This document shows, piece after piece, positions 26,039 through 35,376 of a stretch of DNA of 64,000 bases. The position numbers and the translations under genes are program-made. Origin of the DNA: CAVXTF01 sp963701375. Its GTDB lineage: Bacteria > Actinomycetota > Acidimicrobiia > Acidimicrobiales > CAVXTF01. Positions within the stretch are counted from its first letter, which is position 1. Each line of letters opens with the position of its first letter. The notes below the pieces were generated by a model. It was not told the DNA's origin, ran no database searches, and saw nothing but the letters and a program-made list of their open reading frames with translations. Location of the stretch: NCBI GenBank assembly GCA_963701375.1, contig CAVOZT010000004.1, positions 1,116,001 to 1,180,000 of the forward strand, given 5' to 3'.

Positions 26039-26476
26039 ATGGGAGCAGGCGGCAACAGACAAGCGAGGCGGGAGATCCTTGTGCCGGCAGTGTGGGCCGA
26101 CTTCTACGTGGAGACGCGTATTCCGGCCGCCGTGAGAGTCGGCGAAATGTTGCGTCTGACGGGCCACACGGGGGAGACGGCTGATGGAGTGTTTCCAGCC
26201 AAACCTGAATCGCAAATCAGACAGACATTTCGGAATATCGAGCTGACCCTCGCTGAAGGGGGTGCGACGTGGCTCGACGTCGTCGAACTGACGTCCTATC
26301 ACGTTGGACTGCGAGATCAGTCAAGTTTGCTACTTGAGGTCGCCGCGGAGTTCCTGGAAGACCCCTACCCTGCATGGACTGCAGTGGGGGTTACCGAACT
26401 GTTCCCACCAGATGCGGTTGTTGAAATCTCCTGCATCGCTGTCGTGAGAAGCTCCGCGGGGGCGTGTGATCAGTAG
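26039..26476 (+). CDS. Rid (YjgF/YER057c/UK114) family protein
   Basis: 145 residues with the Rid fold: HTGETADGVFPAKPESQI, then QTFRNIELTLAEGGATWLDV, then YPAWTAVGVTELFPPDAVVE near the C terminus. The Arg usually found in the IEIEAIA strand of deaminating RidA proteins appears replaced (VEISCIAVV has Ser-Cys), so imine deaminase activity is not certain. Rid proteins protect against reactive enamines or act in degradation pathways. The gene stands alone. Confidence 0.85.
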   Translation: MGAGGNRQARREILVPAVWADFYVETRIPAAVRVGEMLRLTGHTGETADGVFPAKPESQIRQTFRNIELTLAEGGATWLDVVELTSYHVGLRDQSSLLLEVAAEFLEDPYPAWTAVGVTELFPPDAVVEISCIAVVRSSAGACDQ

Positions 26477-26527
26477 CTCGTTCTCGTATCCTCCGCGCCA
26501 TCATCTAGCTCTGGCCCAGCGTCGGCA

Positions 26528-26771
26528 TCACGAAGAACTAGTGGTTGTCACAGGTGGCCGTCGGAAGAAGCGGAAGAGGGCGATCAAACACCAGATTGCC
26601 TCGACAACTCCGAATGGCCAGGCACCGCTGGCGAACCCGTAGCTACTCGAGAGGGCGCAACCCGCGGCGAACGCCAGGACGAACCGCGGGTCGCGCTCTC
26701 TCCAACGTGTACATCACCATCATCAAGGTCAGGACTGTTACGCCGTAGATAGTCAGCACGAACTCCACCAT
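26528..26771 (-). CDS. Small actinobacterial membrane protein (frameshifted)
   Basis: From the ATG at 26771 the frame reads MVEFVLTIYGVTVLTLMMVM and MYTLERARP. It then shifts at a CCC run near 26688, after which the next frame continues RFVLAFAAGCALSSSYGF, ASGAWPFGVVEAIWCLIALF and RFFRRPP to TGA at 26528. The joined protein, about 80 residues with two or three membrane helices, matches a common small actinobacterial family with ERRxPRFVLAFA and AWPFGVVEAxW motifs. One extra C explains the break. Function unknown. Confidence 0.7.
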
Positions 26772-26848
26772 ATGTTTGCTCCGCTGCCGAGGCCGATCGT
26801 GCGGGCGATGCGATTGAATCACCCAGATCCAGAGGATGACAGCGATGA

Positions 26849-28195
26849 TTGTCTGGGACAAACTATCGGCCAGCCATGGAAGCTCTCGAGACCAGATTCG
26901 CCGAGACGAATGTTGGCCGTATCGCATATCAGGTCGTCGGGAATGGTCCCCTGAATCTCCTCATCTGTCACCCTGTGTTTCCCGTTGACCTCATGTGGGA
27001 GGAGCCATCCCTGGTCGGGTTCCTAGACCGACTGTCGTCCTTCAGCCGTCATATCTGGTTCGATCCGAGAGGCCGAGGCGCATCCGACCCGTTGCCCCAC
27101 GACGAGGACCACTTCGCCGAGTCGGTAGCTGACGATGCGATCGCCTTGATAGATCACCTCGGTCTGGACCGAGTTTCCGTGCTCAGCTTGGCTGTACCTT
27201 CGGCCGTCCTCTTGGCCGCGTCCCATCCGGAACGCATTACCGGGCTGATCCTGTTCAACACCAGCGCATGCATGCGCCAGGCTCCTGACTATCCCCAAGG
27301 TTGACCGCCGGACGAAATTGATGCCGCGCTACTCCTGAGGCGAAACGAATGGGGCACCGGAAACCTAATCGGCGTTCTGGCACCGAGCTTTGCCGGTGAC
27401 GAGCGATTGCGACGATGGGTGGCTCGCTCAGAACGCCTTATGTGCACCGCAGACGAACTGTTCTGGCGGGCGAAGGCGAGCTTCGAGGCTGACATGCGGC
27501 AGGTCCTGCCGTCGATTCAGACTCAGACCCTGGTGATCTACCGCCGGGGCGTTGCGATCGCCGAACAGGCTCGGTATGTCGCAGAGCACATCAGCGGTGT
27601 GAAGCACGTCGAGCTGGCCGGCGAGGACTATCTCTTCTTTGCTGGCGACACCGGACCCTTGCTCGATGCCGTCGAGGAGTTCCTCACCGGGCGACTCCCG
27701 AATCACGACAGCGACCGGGTGTTAGTCACGGTCTTGTTCACGGATGTCGTCTCGTCCACGGAACAGGCATCACGTCTAGGCGATCGACGTTGGAGCGAAC
27801 TGCTTGCCGCACACGACTCGCTGGTGCGTACCAACGTCGAGAGGTTCCGCGGTCGAGTAGTCAAGTCCACCGGCGACGGAGTCTTGGCCACCTTCGACGG
27901 GCCCGGCAGGGCGATCCGATGCGCTAGCACGATTCGCGATTCGGTCCGTTCGCTGGGGATCGAAGTGCGGGCGGGACTGCACACTGGCGAGATTCAGGTC
28001 GTTGGAGAGGACGTGGCCGGTCTGGCTGTCCATATCGGAGCCAGGGTGTCTGCGCTCGCCGGAGCCTCAGAAGTTCTCGTTTCTTCGACCGTTAAGGATC
28101 TGGTAGCTGGCTCAGGTGTCAGATTCGAGAATCGGGGCGACCATCAGCTCAAGGGTGTGCCGGGAACTTGGCGACTGTTCGCCATTTCAGATTGA
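26849..28195 (+). pseudogene. Alpha/beta-hydrolase-like-class III cyclase fusion interrupted by TGA
   Basis: One reading frame runs from about 26849 (TTG; ATG at 26876) to 28195 with a single TGA at 27302-27304. The first part is a hydrolase-like domain (IWFDPRGRGASDPL), but its elbow reads SLAVPSA, without GxSxG. The second part finishes that domain and adds a class III cyclase: VLFTDVVSSTEQA and KSTGDGVLATFD with both metal Asp, LAVHIGARV, ELKGVPGTWRLF. It is paralogous to the intact gene at 12166. Either a nonsense mutation, a sequence error or read-through. Initiation at an internal start (27407 or later) could still give a separate cyclase. Confidence 0.85.
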
Positions 28196-28247
28196 GTCCG
28201 ACCCCCCTCTGCCGATGACACTATTGAGGGCAGAACGGAGGCGTCAG

Positions 28248-28817
28248 ATGAGTGACGTGCCAGAGGGACCGGGCTGGTGGCAGGCATCAGACGGCAAGTG
28301 GTACGCGCCGGAGCTGCACCCGAATTACCTTCCGGCGCCGCCAGCGCCTGCTCAACCCGGTTTTGTGAGGCCACCCTTGGTTGCATCCGCTGGATTACCG
28401 GCGCGCCGTACCTTGAGCAAGGGTCAATGGACACAGGTAGTTGCCCTGGCTTTCGGATTTGTCGGACTGCTTATGAGCTGGGGCACGGTCTTGTTCGTCA
28501 GCGTGAGTGGCTTGGATACCGATGACGGCAAGTTGTTCGGAGCGCTGCTCATCCTCGCCGCACTGTGTCTTTTCTGGCGCGTATCTGGATCGAGCGTAGT
28601 CAGTGCCGTTCTCCTGTTGGTTGCATGGATAACCCTCGTTGCACTCGGGATCTATGAGATCGGTCACATATCATCGAGTCAAGTTGTGAGCGTCGGTACA
28701 GGCCTGTATATCGACACCGCCGCAGTCGTCGTCGGAGCTGTTTTTTCGGTGGTGGACCTGTTGACGAATTCCAAGAAGCGGCGGGTTCAAGGGGTCTACG
28801 GACACCACGCATCGTGA
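28248..28817 (+). CDS. Membrane protein with GWWQASDGKWY N-terminal motif
   Basis: 189 residues from the ATG at 28248, with GGAGG 6-7 bases upstream. The N terminus GPGWWQASDGKWYAPE is a motif found in many membrane proteins of Acidimicrobiia and related actinobacteria (compare DUF2510). A Pro/Ala linker and four hydrophobic helices follow (about residues 64-86, 98-114, 118-134 and 149-170). The gene ends next to the convergent lipoprotein gene at 28818. Function unknown; the motif is useful as a taxonomic marker. Confidence 0.78.
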   Translation: MSDVPEGPGWWQASDGKWYAPELHPNYLPAPPAPAQPGFVRPPLVASAGLPARRTLSKGQWTQVVALAFGFVGLLMSWGTVLFVSVSGLDTDDGKLFGALLILAALCLFWRVSGSSVVSAVLLLVAWITLVALGIYEIGHISSSQVVSVGTGLYIDTAAVVVGAVFSVVDLLTNSKKRRVQGVYGHHAS

Positions 28818-29609
28818 TCAGGGCTTTGCCGGTGAGACGAGCTCAGTAGCATCGGCGACCGCCATATCCAAATCCACATTGACCTGGCTTTGACCGTGAA
28901 AGCTCACCTCGCAGATGATCCCCGATTCGTTCCAAAGCAGAAGGTCGTGACCCATGACCAGCTTGAGCCCAGGACCATTTGACGAATCCGAGCATTGGTA
29001 CAAGGTGGCAATCGCTCCGTGTACCCGAATTGCTTTGTCGATTTTCACAGGTGAGCAGTAGGCAGGTACCGGGGGAGACTTCTTCCCAGACCCCGGGCGC
29101 AGGTAGGGCTGCAGATCCGTCCCCGTCATGAAGACAAAGTGGCCAAGTGGTCCTCCGCTGACAGACGCCATCGGGACGACCTTTCCGCTGTATTGCTCAA
29201 AGGTCACGCCGATGTAGCCGCGAGGCACCTGGAAGTTGGATTGACTCAGCAGAAAAACCCCTGTCGTCGTCATGTCAATCACCGCCGGTCCGCAGCCTTC
29301 CTCGCCCAAGGCTCCCAGGCACGACGCTGAAGATGATGTCGGCGAAACCGGTATTGGATCCGGAAGCAAGCCTGGGCAAGGCACTTGCCTCTCGAGTTGG
29401 CGTGCGAACTGCTCGCAATCGGCGCGCTGCGCGGCCGTGATCGGAACCAACGGGACACCGTCCACCACCTCTGCCTTTGGCGTGAAGGAGCTCTGTGGCT
29501 TCGCCGCCTTCGCTTTCGTTGTACTCGTCGGTGTGGATGAAGACGGTGAGCATGCAATTAGCGCGACTCCACCCAGCAGTGCAGCACCAGCCAACCAGAC
29601 CAGCTTCAC
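28818..29609 (-). CDS. Hypothetical lipoprotein
   Basis: 263 residues: signal peptide with lipobox LIAC (Cys20), a Ser/Thr/Lys/Pro linker to about residue 42, and a mature domain with about seven Cys (several likely disulfides: QVPCPG, ASCLGALGEEGCG, AYCSP, LYQCSD, IICEVSF). No family recognised. It follows the GH1 gene on the same strand after 74 bases and may be cotranscribed with it, which could tie it to sugar uptake or the cell surface; that is inference. Confidence 0.75.
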   Translation of the reverse strand: MKLVWLAGAALLGGVALIACSPSSSTPTSTTKAKAAKPQSSFTPKAEVVDGVPLVPITAAQRADCEQFARQLERQVPCPGLLPDPIPVSPTSSSASCLGALGEEGCGPAVIDMTTTGVFLLSQSNFQVPRGYIGVTFEQYSGKVVPMASVSGGPLGHFVFMTGTDLQPYLRPGSGKKSPPVPAYCSPVKIDKAIRVHGAIATLYQCSDSSNGPGLKLVMGHDLLLWNESGIICEVSFHGQSQVNVDLDMAVADATELVSPAKP

Positions 29610-29683
29610 AAGTTGAGCCTACTTAGCCCACGATTGAAGCTGACGCTTGCGAAGTGCCTGGCTCGATTCCGCTTTTTGCCTGC

Positions 29684-30910
29684 TCAGTCCACCGACACCA
29701 ACGCATTAGCTCGGGCGACAGCACCGAACCAGGAGGCACTGGGTTTGGGATGGCGGACGAACGTCCCCCGGTCCACGCTGTGGAGCCCGAACTTCGGCCT
29801 GAAACCATGTATCCATTCGAAATTGTCGAGCAGGCTCCAAACGAAGTACCCGCGTATATCCACCGCGTCATCGAGAGCCCGTCGCACGCCGAGCAATACC
29901 TCGGCGAGATACCTGATGCGCTCAGCGTCGTCGTCAGTGGCGATCCCACTCTCTGTTATGAGAACCGGAAGGCCGGTCATCTGCGCCGCTCGCCGGGCGC
30001 AATGCTCGACTCCCTGCGGCCAGTACTCGTATCCCATTTGGGTGGTGGGCACGTCGGGATCGTTCGGAGCTTCACCCTCGGGCCCGAAGTGCAAGCGCGA
30101 GTAACACTGGACGCCGATGAAGTCGTCGCCCTCGGTTGCCCTCATGAACCTGTCTTCGAGGATCTCACGCGCCGCCTCGAGCACGGTCTCCCCACCGGGT
30201 TCGGCCACCATCTCGTCCATCGACAACGTCAGGCCCACGGGAAAGTCGCCGGGTCCGGACCGTAGTGCGTCGACCGCTGAACGATGTGCTCGCGCGACGA
30301 TGTCGTTTACCGCCAAGTGACGCACAAAGTCGTCCCTCACTCCCGGTGGGGACGACCCGGTGGTGTACCCCGTGACGCCGATGAGATTTAGCTCGTTGAT
30401 CGTGCAGGCCCAGCCGACAAGGTCCCCTAAGTGGTCTACGGCCCGGGCGACGAAACGCGAGAACATATCAGGCGCGTCTTTTGCCTCCCATCCGCCGCGC
30501 GCGCTGAACCACCTCGGGTTGGTGAAGTGGTGGAAGGTCACGACAGGGGTGACACCGCGTTCGTGGCAAGCCGCGCAGATGCGGCGGTAGTAGTCCAATG
30601 CCGCTACGGCGAATTCGCCTTCGGCTGGCTCGATCCGGCTCCACTCGAGGGAGAACCGATAGCCCCCGAGGCCCATTCCGGCCACGAGTTCTACATCCTC
30701 GGGCCAGCGATGAAGCGAGTCGCATGCGTCGCCGCTGGATTCGGCACACCCGGACTCGGGATCGTGCTCCCAGGCCCACCAGTCGTTGTTGACGTTCCCG
30801 CCTTCGATCTGATGGGCTGCCGTCGACGTGCCCCACAGAAATCCCTTGGGGAAGCGAGCCGGAGTCGCGGCGTCGGCTCCGTCCAACACCAATGAGTTCA
30901 CCACGATCAC
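29684..30910 (-). CDS. GH1 family beta-glucosidase-like enzyme
   Basis: About 408 residues. GH1 signatures in order: FPKGFLWGTSTAAHQIEGG at the N terminus, YRFSLEWSRIEP, VTFHHFTNPRWF, the acid/base region TINELN and the nucleophile region LITESG, then YFVWSLLDNFEWIHGF with the substrate-binding Glu-Trp, and RHPKPSASWF. Most GH1 enzymes have NEP and ENG; here they are NEL and ESG, with both Glu kept. Likely a retaining beta-glycosidase in the cytoplasm (no signal peptide). The long 5' extension of the frame to 31279 overlaps another gene; GTG codons at 30910, 30904 and 30901 are candidate starts. Confidence 0.88.
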   Translation of the reverse strand: MIVVNSLVLDGADAATPARFPKGFLWGTSTAAHQIEGGNVNNDWWAWEHDPESGCAESSGDACDSLHRWPEDVELVAGMGLGGYRFSLEWSRIEPAEGEFAVAALDYYRRICAACHERGVTPVVTFHHFTNPRWFSARGGWEAKDAPDMFSRFVARAVDHLGDLVGWACTINELNLIGVTGYTTGSSPPGVRDDFVRHLAVNDIVARAHRSAVDALRSGPGDFPVGLTLSMDEMVAEPGGETVLEAAREILEDRFMRATEGDDFIGVQCYSRLHFGPEGEAPNDPDVPTTQMGYEYWPQGVEHCARRAAQMTGLPVLITESGIATDDDAERIRYLAEVLLGVRRALDDAVDIRGYFVWSLLDNFEWIHGFRPKFGLHSVDRGTFVRHPKPSASWFGAVARANALVSVD

Positions 30911-30999
30911 TGTATCGCTCGGACTCTGCGAGCGAGGATCCCCGTTGATGGACGGGTGCGGCCACACGCTTGGAAATTGGCCAGATTCAAGTGGTCGGA

Positions 31000-31683
31000 T
31001 CAGAAGTCGACGAAGTGGTCGAAGGAACGCATGTCGGTGTGGGCGCCCGTACGAAGAACGACCCAGTGGTGACGTTCGTCTGCAGACGACCGCTCTTCTA
31101 TCGTCCAACCGAGATTTGTTACGCAGAACGACACCGCCTTGGTCACAGAAGCCAGCTGATAGTCGTCGACGAAGATGATTCCTCCCGGATGAACCAGCCT
31201 TCCCAGGTAAATCAGGTCCACGAAGACGCCATCGAAGCGGTGGTTGCCGTCGACGAAAGCGAGGTCGAACTTCCGGCAATCACGCACGAACGTGGGCAGC
31301 GCCAGCTGCGATTCGACATCATGATGCTCGACGAGCTTGCGAACTCCGGAGTCTTCGAGGAACTGCAGGGCGCAGTTGGCGAATCTCGTTGCTTGGTGTG
31401 GGTCGATCGCAACGTGGAGAGCACCTGACTTGCCGTTCGCAATCAGCCCGTCACAGATGTACAGCGACGAGATGCCGTACCCGAGGCCGACCTCGATCGT
31501 GTGAACCGCATCCTCGCGCTCAACCCAACCGCGCAGCGACTCACCCTCTTCCGGACTCGTTGCTACCGGGAAGAGATCGTGAACGGTGCCGTCCGATCGA
31601 GCGACGGCAGCACGGTCTTTCACAAGGACTTCGAGGACCTCACGGACCCGTTTCGACGCTGCTTCATACCCAGAGGCCGTCAT
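31000..31683 (-). CDS. Class I SAM-dependent methyltransferase (Methyltransf_24 type)
   Basis: About 227 residues from the ATG at 31683. The frame opens at 31773 with TTG, but that would overlap the divergent gene's start, so the internal ATG is preferred. SAM motif TIEVGLGYGISSLYI (about residue 60) is followed by VAIDPHQATRF and FDLAFVDGNHRFDGVFVDL, the class-24 methyltransferase pattern with an Asp-Gly-x-His motif. GLGYG replaces the usual GxGxG only slightly. Possibly an O-methyltransferase of sugars or small molecules; substrate unknown. Confidence 0.8.
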   Translation of the reverse strand: MTASGYEAASKRVREVLEVLVKDRAAVARSDGTVHDLFPVATSPEEGESLRGWVEREDAVHTIEVGLGYGISSLYICDGLIANGKSGALHVAIDPHQATRFANCALQFLEDSGVRKLVEHHDVESQLALPTFVRDCRKFDLAFVDGNHRFDGVFVDLIYLGRLVHPGGIIFVDDYQLASVTKAVSFCVTNLGWTIEERSSADERHHWVVLRTGAHTDMRSFDHFVDF

Positions 31684-31772
31684 TGCGTCCCTGAAGCTGT
31701 CATGGTCGATAGGACCGCGCCATCGAATGTACGATCGGGAAGCAAAGACAGCTCTCCCATCGACGAGGGTCA

Positions 31773-32210
31773 ATGGCAGTCGATGTTACGACCGAGATAG
31801 TCATCAACCAGCCCTCCGATCGGGTCGCGCTCTATTCCTCCGACCCCTCCAATGCCCCGACATGGTATGAGAACATCGAGTCAGTTGATTGGAAAACCCC
31901 GCCACCCCTGCAGGTTGGGTCCAAGGTGGCGTTCGTTGCCTGCTTCCTCGGACGACGGCTCGCATACACCTACGAGGTGGTCGAACTAATCCCTGGTCGC
32001 CGGCTCGTCATGCGGACCGAGCAAGGACCATTTCCGATGGAGACCACCTACACCTGGGCGGCCGCCGAAGGGTCTACCCGAATGACGCTGCGAAACCGGG
32101 GCGAACCGGCTGGATTCTCCAAATTCGCTGCGCCCATCATGACCTTGGCAATGAAGCGCGCCAACCGTAAAGACCTCGCGCGTCTGCGACGTCTCCTCGA
32201 GGCGACGTGA
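31773..32210 (+). CDS. SRPBCC-superfamily protein (polyketide cyclase/dehydrase type)
   Basis: 145 residues with the START/Bet v 1-like pattern: VDVTTEIVINQPSDRVALY at the N terminus, SDPSNAPTWYENIESVDW, a middle AYTYEVVELIPGRRLVMRT, and a C-terminal helix ending the protein. Members bind hydrophobic ligands in a deep cavity. It is divergent from the methyltransferase and convergent with the galactose-oxidase-like gene. Ligand unknown. Confidence 0.82.
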   Translation: MAVDVTTEIVINQPSDRVALYSSDPSNAPTWYENIESVDWKTPPPLQVGSKVAFVACFLGRRLAYTYEVVELIPGRRLVMRTEQGPFPMETTYTWAAAEGSTRMTLRNRGEPAGFSKFAAPIMTLAMKRANRKDLARLRRLLEAT

Positions 32211-32232
32211 GTTGTCGAGGAGGTCGCGATCG

Positions 32233-35109
32233 CTAACCAGCAGGTGATGCCGTGCGTTGGGATTGAATTTGCGAAGCGCTCAGTTTGAAGTCCGAGAATG
32301 CGACGTCGGAGATGGTGCCGGCAAAGTAGTCGCTCGAGGGAGCGAACTTGGTAGTTGTGGGTGTTCCATAACCGACCATCCACCGTCCCAGCTTGTTCTG
32401 TGTCGCGGGTGAGCTGCTCTTTGCCACCAGTTGACCGTCAACGTAGAGACTGGTCTGGCTTGGATTCGCAACGGCAACGACATAGTGCCAATTCCCGTCG
32501 TTGTACGCCGCCGTAGAGATGTTGGAAAGACCGCCGGCAGCCGGCCCTTTTATGGCTATTTGACCGGTGTCGTTCATCCAGACCTGGTGGTCGAAGAAAG
32601 CAGAGCTGCCACTGACTGGCGGACTGGTGAACGACATCAGGTAACCGCCCGAGGCCGTGGTCGTCTGCAGCCACATGGACTCTGAGTACGTTCCGGGGTC
32701 GAATATTTCCTGTGAGGCTTTGATCTGACCGCTTGCTCCGTCCAAGGTGACTCCCTGCCCTCCGAGTGCTTCCACAGGACTAGAAGCCCCGTAGGTCACA
32801 CCCGTAGAGCTGTATGTCCCTGTGTCCGCGTTGCCGCTCAGGTCTGTGGCGGTCGGACCTGACGTTTCGTTCAGGGGCCAATAGATGGCCGGACCGTTCG
32901 AAAGAACGGTCTGGCTGTAGTTGTTGGTGGTCTCCGCGGGGCCATTCGAGACGCTGATTGTGGTCGCCACGCTCGGAGTGCCCGCCGAGTTCATGGCGAA
33001 GAGCATGTAGGGCCCTGGAAGGGCTATCCCAGGATCAGAAGGAATGGCGAGCTGATACGTGTTCCCACTCGAGCTGACGATCGACAGCGGGATGCGCCGC
33101 TGATCGTCGTCTGCAGCGTGGGTTGATTCGCCGTACCTGACCATTGAGAAGCTCGACACAGGGCTGTCGGTCGTGACCGCGATCGTCTGGCCGTCGGTTG
33201 CTGACGTCGGCGCCGAAGTGATGACCGGTTGAGTGGCCGGGGTACCGTCGGAGTTGAACAGGTACGGCGGAGAGTAGATCTGACCGTCTGCGTGATTCGT
33301 TGCACAACTGCCACAAAGCCCGCCGCCACCGGAGAAAATCTGACCGCTCGGCAACAGCACCGCCACGGAGTGATAGTTACGAGGTTCAGCCTCGGGGGCG
33401 AGCACGCTGAACCGGCCGGTGGTCGGATCCCATAGTTCCGGGTTGAGCACTGAGTTGCTGTCGTTGAATGCGTATCCGCTCGTCTGGCCTCCGACTACGA
33501 CGACCTGACCGTTCGGAAGGACCACGCTGTTGGAATAGGTCCGCGGATAGTGCATCGAGCTGACCTGGGTCACCTGAGGGGTGCCGCTCGAGAGGTCGAT
33601 TACGTAAGCCTGGCTATTTGCAGGGTCGTTGGTTTGGGTCGAACCGGAGAAGCGGGCCGCTCCGCCCAAGGTGAGCACCTTGTTGACGTCGTAGTAGACG
33701 GCATTACCTTCCATGGCGGTGTTGCTGGTACCCCGTAGGCCGGCCGGGGTGATGGTTCCAGAACCACTGGTGGTTATCCAGTGCATCTCTTGTGAGGGTC
33801 CCGCCTGCAGCACCTTGCCGCCAGAAGTGGCGACGAACCATCCGTACGAGTCGTCGAGAGTGGATTGGTCTTGAGTGAGGATCGAGTTCTCAGGTACACC
33901 GGGAAGAACTCGCCAGCCGGCGGTCGGTGACCACACTTCGGCTGACTTCCCGCCGATAGAGCCGGACCACGAGCCCCCCAGAGTGAAGGCCTGCCCGTTG
34001 GACAGCAAGGTCATGCCGTTGTAGCCCCGAGGAATGTTTAGTAGCGACCCCTTGCTCCAACTATCCGTCGCCGGGTTGTAGATGCTGGTCTCGTTGTCGC
34101 TGTCGCCCCCGGCCACGATGACTTCGCCATTGGGCAAGATCGCCACCCCGGGGCAGAACATGTTGTGATTGGTGTTGCTTACCGTCACTTGGGTGACCAC
34201 GCCGGTATTGAGGTTCAAGATCGCTGTCTGGGTGTAGTTCGCCGTGTTCTCGTTGGCGAAGCTCTCGTCGGCGTCCGCAGACCAGGTAAGTAGCTGATTG
34301 TCGGGCAGCATTGCCGCAGCCACCGGTACGAGGGGAAAGCCAATGGTTGCGCCCCATTGTCCGACGATCGACGGGTTGGTGGAGATGACTGCCTTGGTAG
34401 AAGCGTCCAGCGTTGCCGTTTCCTGGGGCACGCCGTACAAGGTCAGCGATGAAGCGGTGACGTCCGAGCCCGATCCGGCCACGAAGCCGAGGGCGGTCAG
34501 ACGAACCCACCTGACCGTGACCGGTGCGAAGCCGATCGTCTTTGCTCGGGCTGTGTTCTGCCAGGTCCCTGTCGCAACTGGCCGCCCGAAATGTTTTCCG
34601 TCGGAGCTCACGGTCACCTCGAACCGACCGATCGCACCCTGCGGCTTCGCGCCGTGGCGGGGCTCGTAGGTCAGACCCGACACCTCTTGAGACCCGCGCA
34701 TGTCGATCGTGAGCGACTGTGGTAGGGCGACGGAAGGCCCACTCTGCCAGTAGGCAGCAGGCTCGCCGCTGAGAGCGGCGGACGCTGCGTGCCCAGGGGT
34801 ATGGGAGCTCGCGCTCGCCGTCCACCCCTCGGGCACCAATGCAGGCGCGTCCGGAATGTATGACGAGGGCGTGGGCATGATCATGCCCAGCATGTCTTTT
34901 ACGCCGGCATCGGTAGAACTAGCGGACGATCGATTCGCGGCAATCGAGTGATCTGAGCTCACGCTGGACGTGATCGTCGCAACCATTGCGAGCGTCAAGA
35001 CGACGAATGGCGACCTGACCCACCTGTTCCGGAGGCCACGAGAACGGCGCGGTCTGGGCCGCAAGGGGCCACCAGAATTGCCGCCACTGACTCCGCGAAC
35101 ATGGCGCAT
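32233..35109 (-). CDS. Secreted galactose oxidase-like copper radical enzyme with discoidin and LamG domains
   Basis: About 958 residues from the ATG at 35109. Order: Arg-rich signal sequence (1-60), F5/8-type-C (discoidin) domain (about 75-205), seven-blade Kelch propeller of galactose oxidase (about 225-575), DUF1929-like domain (about 620-705), C-terminal LamG domain (about 740-940). The copper-radical residues are all visible: Cys in NHNMFCPG, the Tyr to which it is cross-linked in IPRGYN, Tyr-His in NYHSVAVLLPSG, and His in ESTHAADDDQRRIP. It probably oxidises primary alcohols or sugar OH groups to aldehydes, making H2O2, outside the cell. Substrate unproven; both flanking domains suggest polysaccharide binding. 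Confidence 0.9.
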   Translation of the reverse strand: MRHVRGVSGGNSGGPLRPRPRRSRGLRNRWVRSPFVVLTLAMVATITSSVSSDHSIAANRSSASSTDAGVKDMLGMIMPTPSSYIPDAPALVPEGWTASASSHTPGHAASAALSGEPAAYWQSGPSVALPQSLTIDMRGSQEVSGLTYEPRHGAKPQGAIGRFEVTVSSDGKHFGRPVATGTWQNTARAKTIGFAPVTVRWVRLTALGFVAGSGSDVTASSLTLYGVPQETATLDASTKAVISTNPSIVGQWGATIGFPLVPVAAAMLPDNQLLTWSADADESFANENTANYTQTAILNLNTGVVTQVTVSNTNHNMFCPGVAILPNGEVIVAGGDSDNETSIYNPATDSWSKGSLLNIPRGYNGMTLLSNGQAFTLGGSWSGSIGGKSAEVWSPTAGWRVLPGVPENSILTQDQSTLDDSYGWFVATSGGKVLQAGPSQEMHWITTSGSGTITPAGLRGTSNTAMEGNAVYYDVNKVLTLGGAARFSGSTQTNDPANSQAYVIDLSSGTPQVTQVSSMHYPRTYSNSVVLPNGQVVVVGGQTSGYAFNDSNSVLNPELWDPTTGRFSVLAPEAEPRNYHSVAVLLPSGQIFSGGGGLCGSCATNHADGQIYSPPYLFNSDGTPATQPVITSAPTSATDGQTIAVTTDSPVSSFSMVRYGESTHAADDDQRRIPLSIVSSSGNTYQLAIPSDPGIALPGPYMLFAMNSAGTPSVATTISVSNGPAETTNNYSQTVLSNGPAIYWPLNETSGPTATDLSGNADTGTYSSTGVTYGASSPVEALGGQGVTLDGASGQIKASQEIFDPGTYSESMWLQTTTASGGYLMSFTSPPVSGSSAFFDHQVWMNDTGQIAIKGPAAGGLSNISTAAYNDGNWHYVVAVANPSQTSLYVDGQLVAKSSSPATQNKLGRWMVGYGTPTTTKFAPSSDYFAGTISDVAFSDFKLSASQIQSQRTASPAG

Positions 35110-35170
35110 TTCGTCACCCACTTCACTGCTTTCGCAGTGTCCCCCCCGCCATATGAACACGCCATCTCCA

Positions 35171-35203
35171 GTTGCTTCAGAGTTGCTTCAGGATTGCTTC
35201 AGA
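35171..35203 (-). promoter_or_regulatory. Three 11-bp direct repeats upstream of the galactose oxidase-like gene
   Basis: On the minus strand the sequence reads TCTGAAGCAAT, CCTGAAGCAAC, TCTGAAGCAAC: three repeats with an exact 11-base period, 62-94 bases upstream of the start at 35109. One helical turn spacing of direct repeats is the usual binding pattern of OmpR/PhoB-family activators. An OmpR-type regulator without a neighbouring kinase is encoded at 39181. The link between them is inference. Confidence 0.6.
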
Positions 35204-35376
35204 ATCCGAGAATTGCCGGTGATTTTATCAAAACAATCTGCCCACAACGCCTCAGGGTTAAAAGTTAATGGGGAATTGATCTTCCGAGTTGAGCTCTCTG
35301 GCGCTTCTCTGGGTCGCCCAGACCGCCTGCCGGCTCGCTGAGTCTGGCTGACCGGACAGACCGTTACGCTCGGATT

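Noticed and set aside
27302..27304. Selenocysteine or programmed read-through at TGA
   Set aside because: No SECIS-like hairpin was evident and the family has no selenocysteine at this place; mutation or error is simpler.
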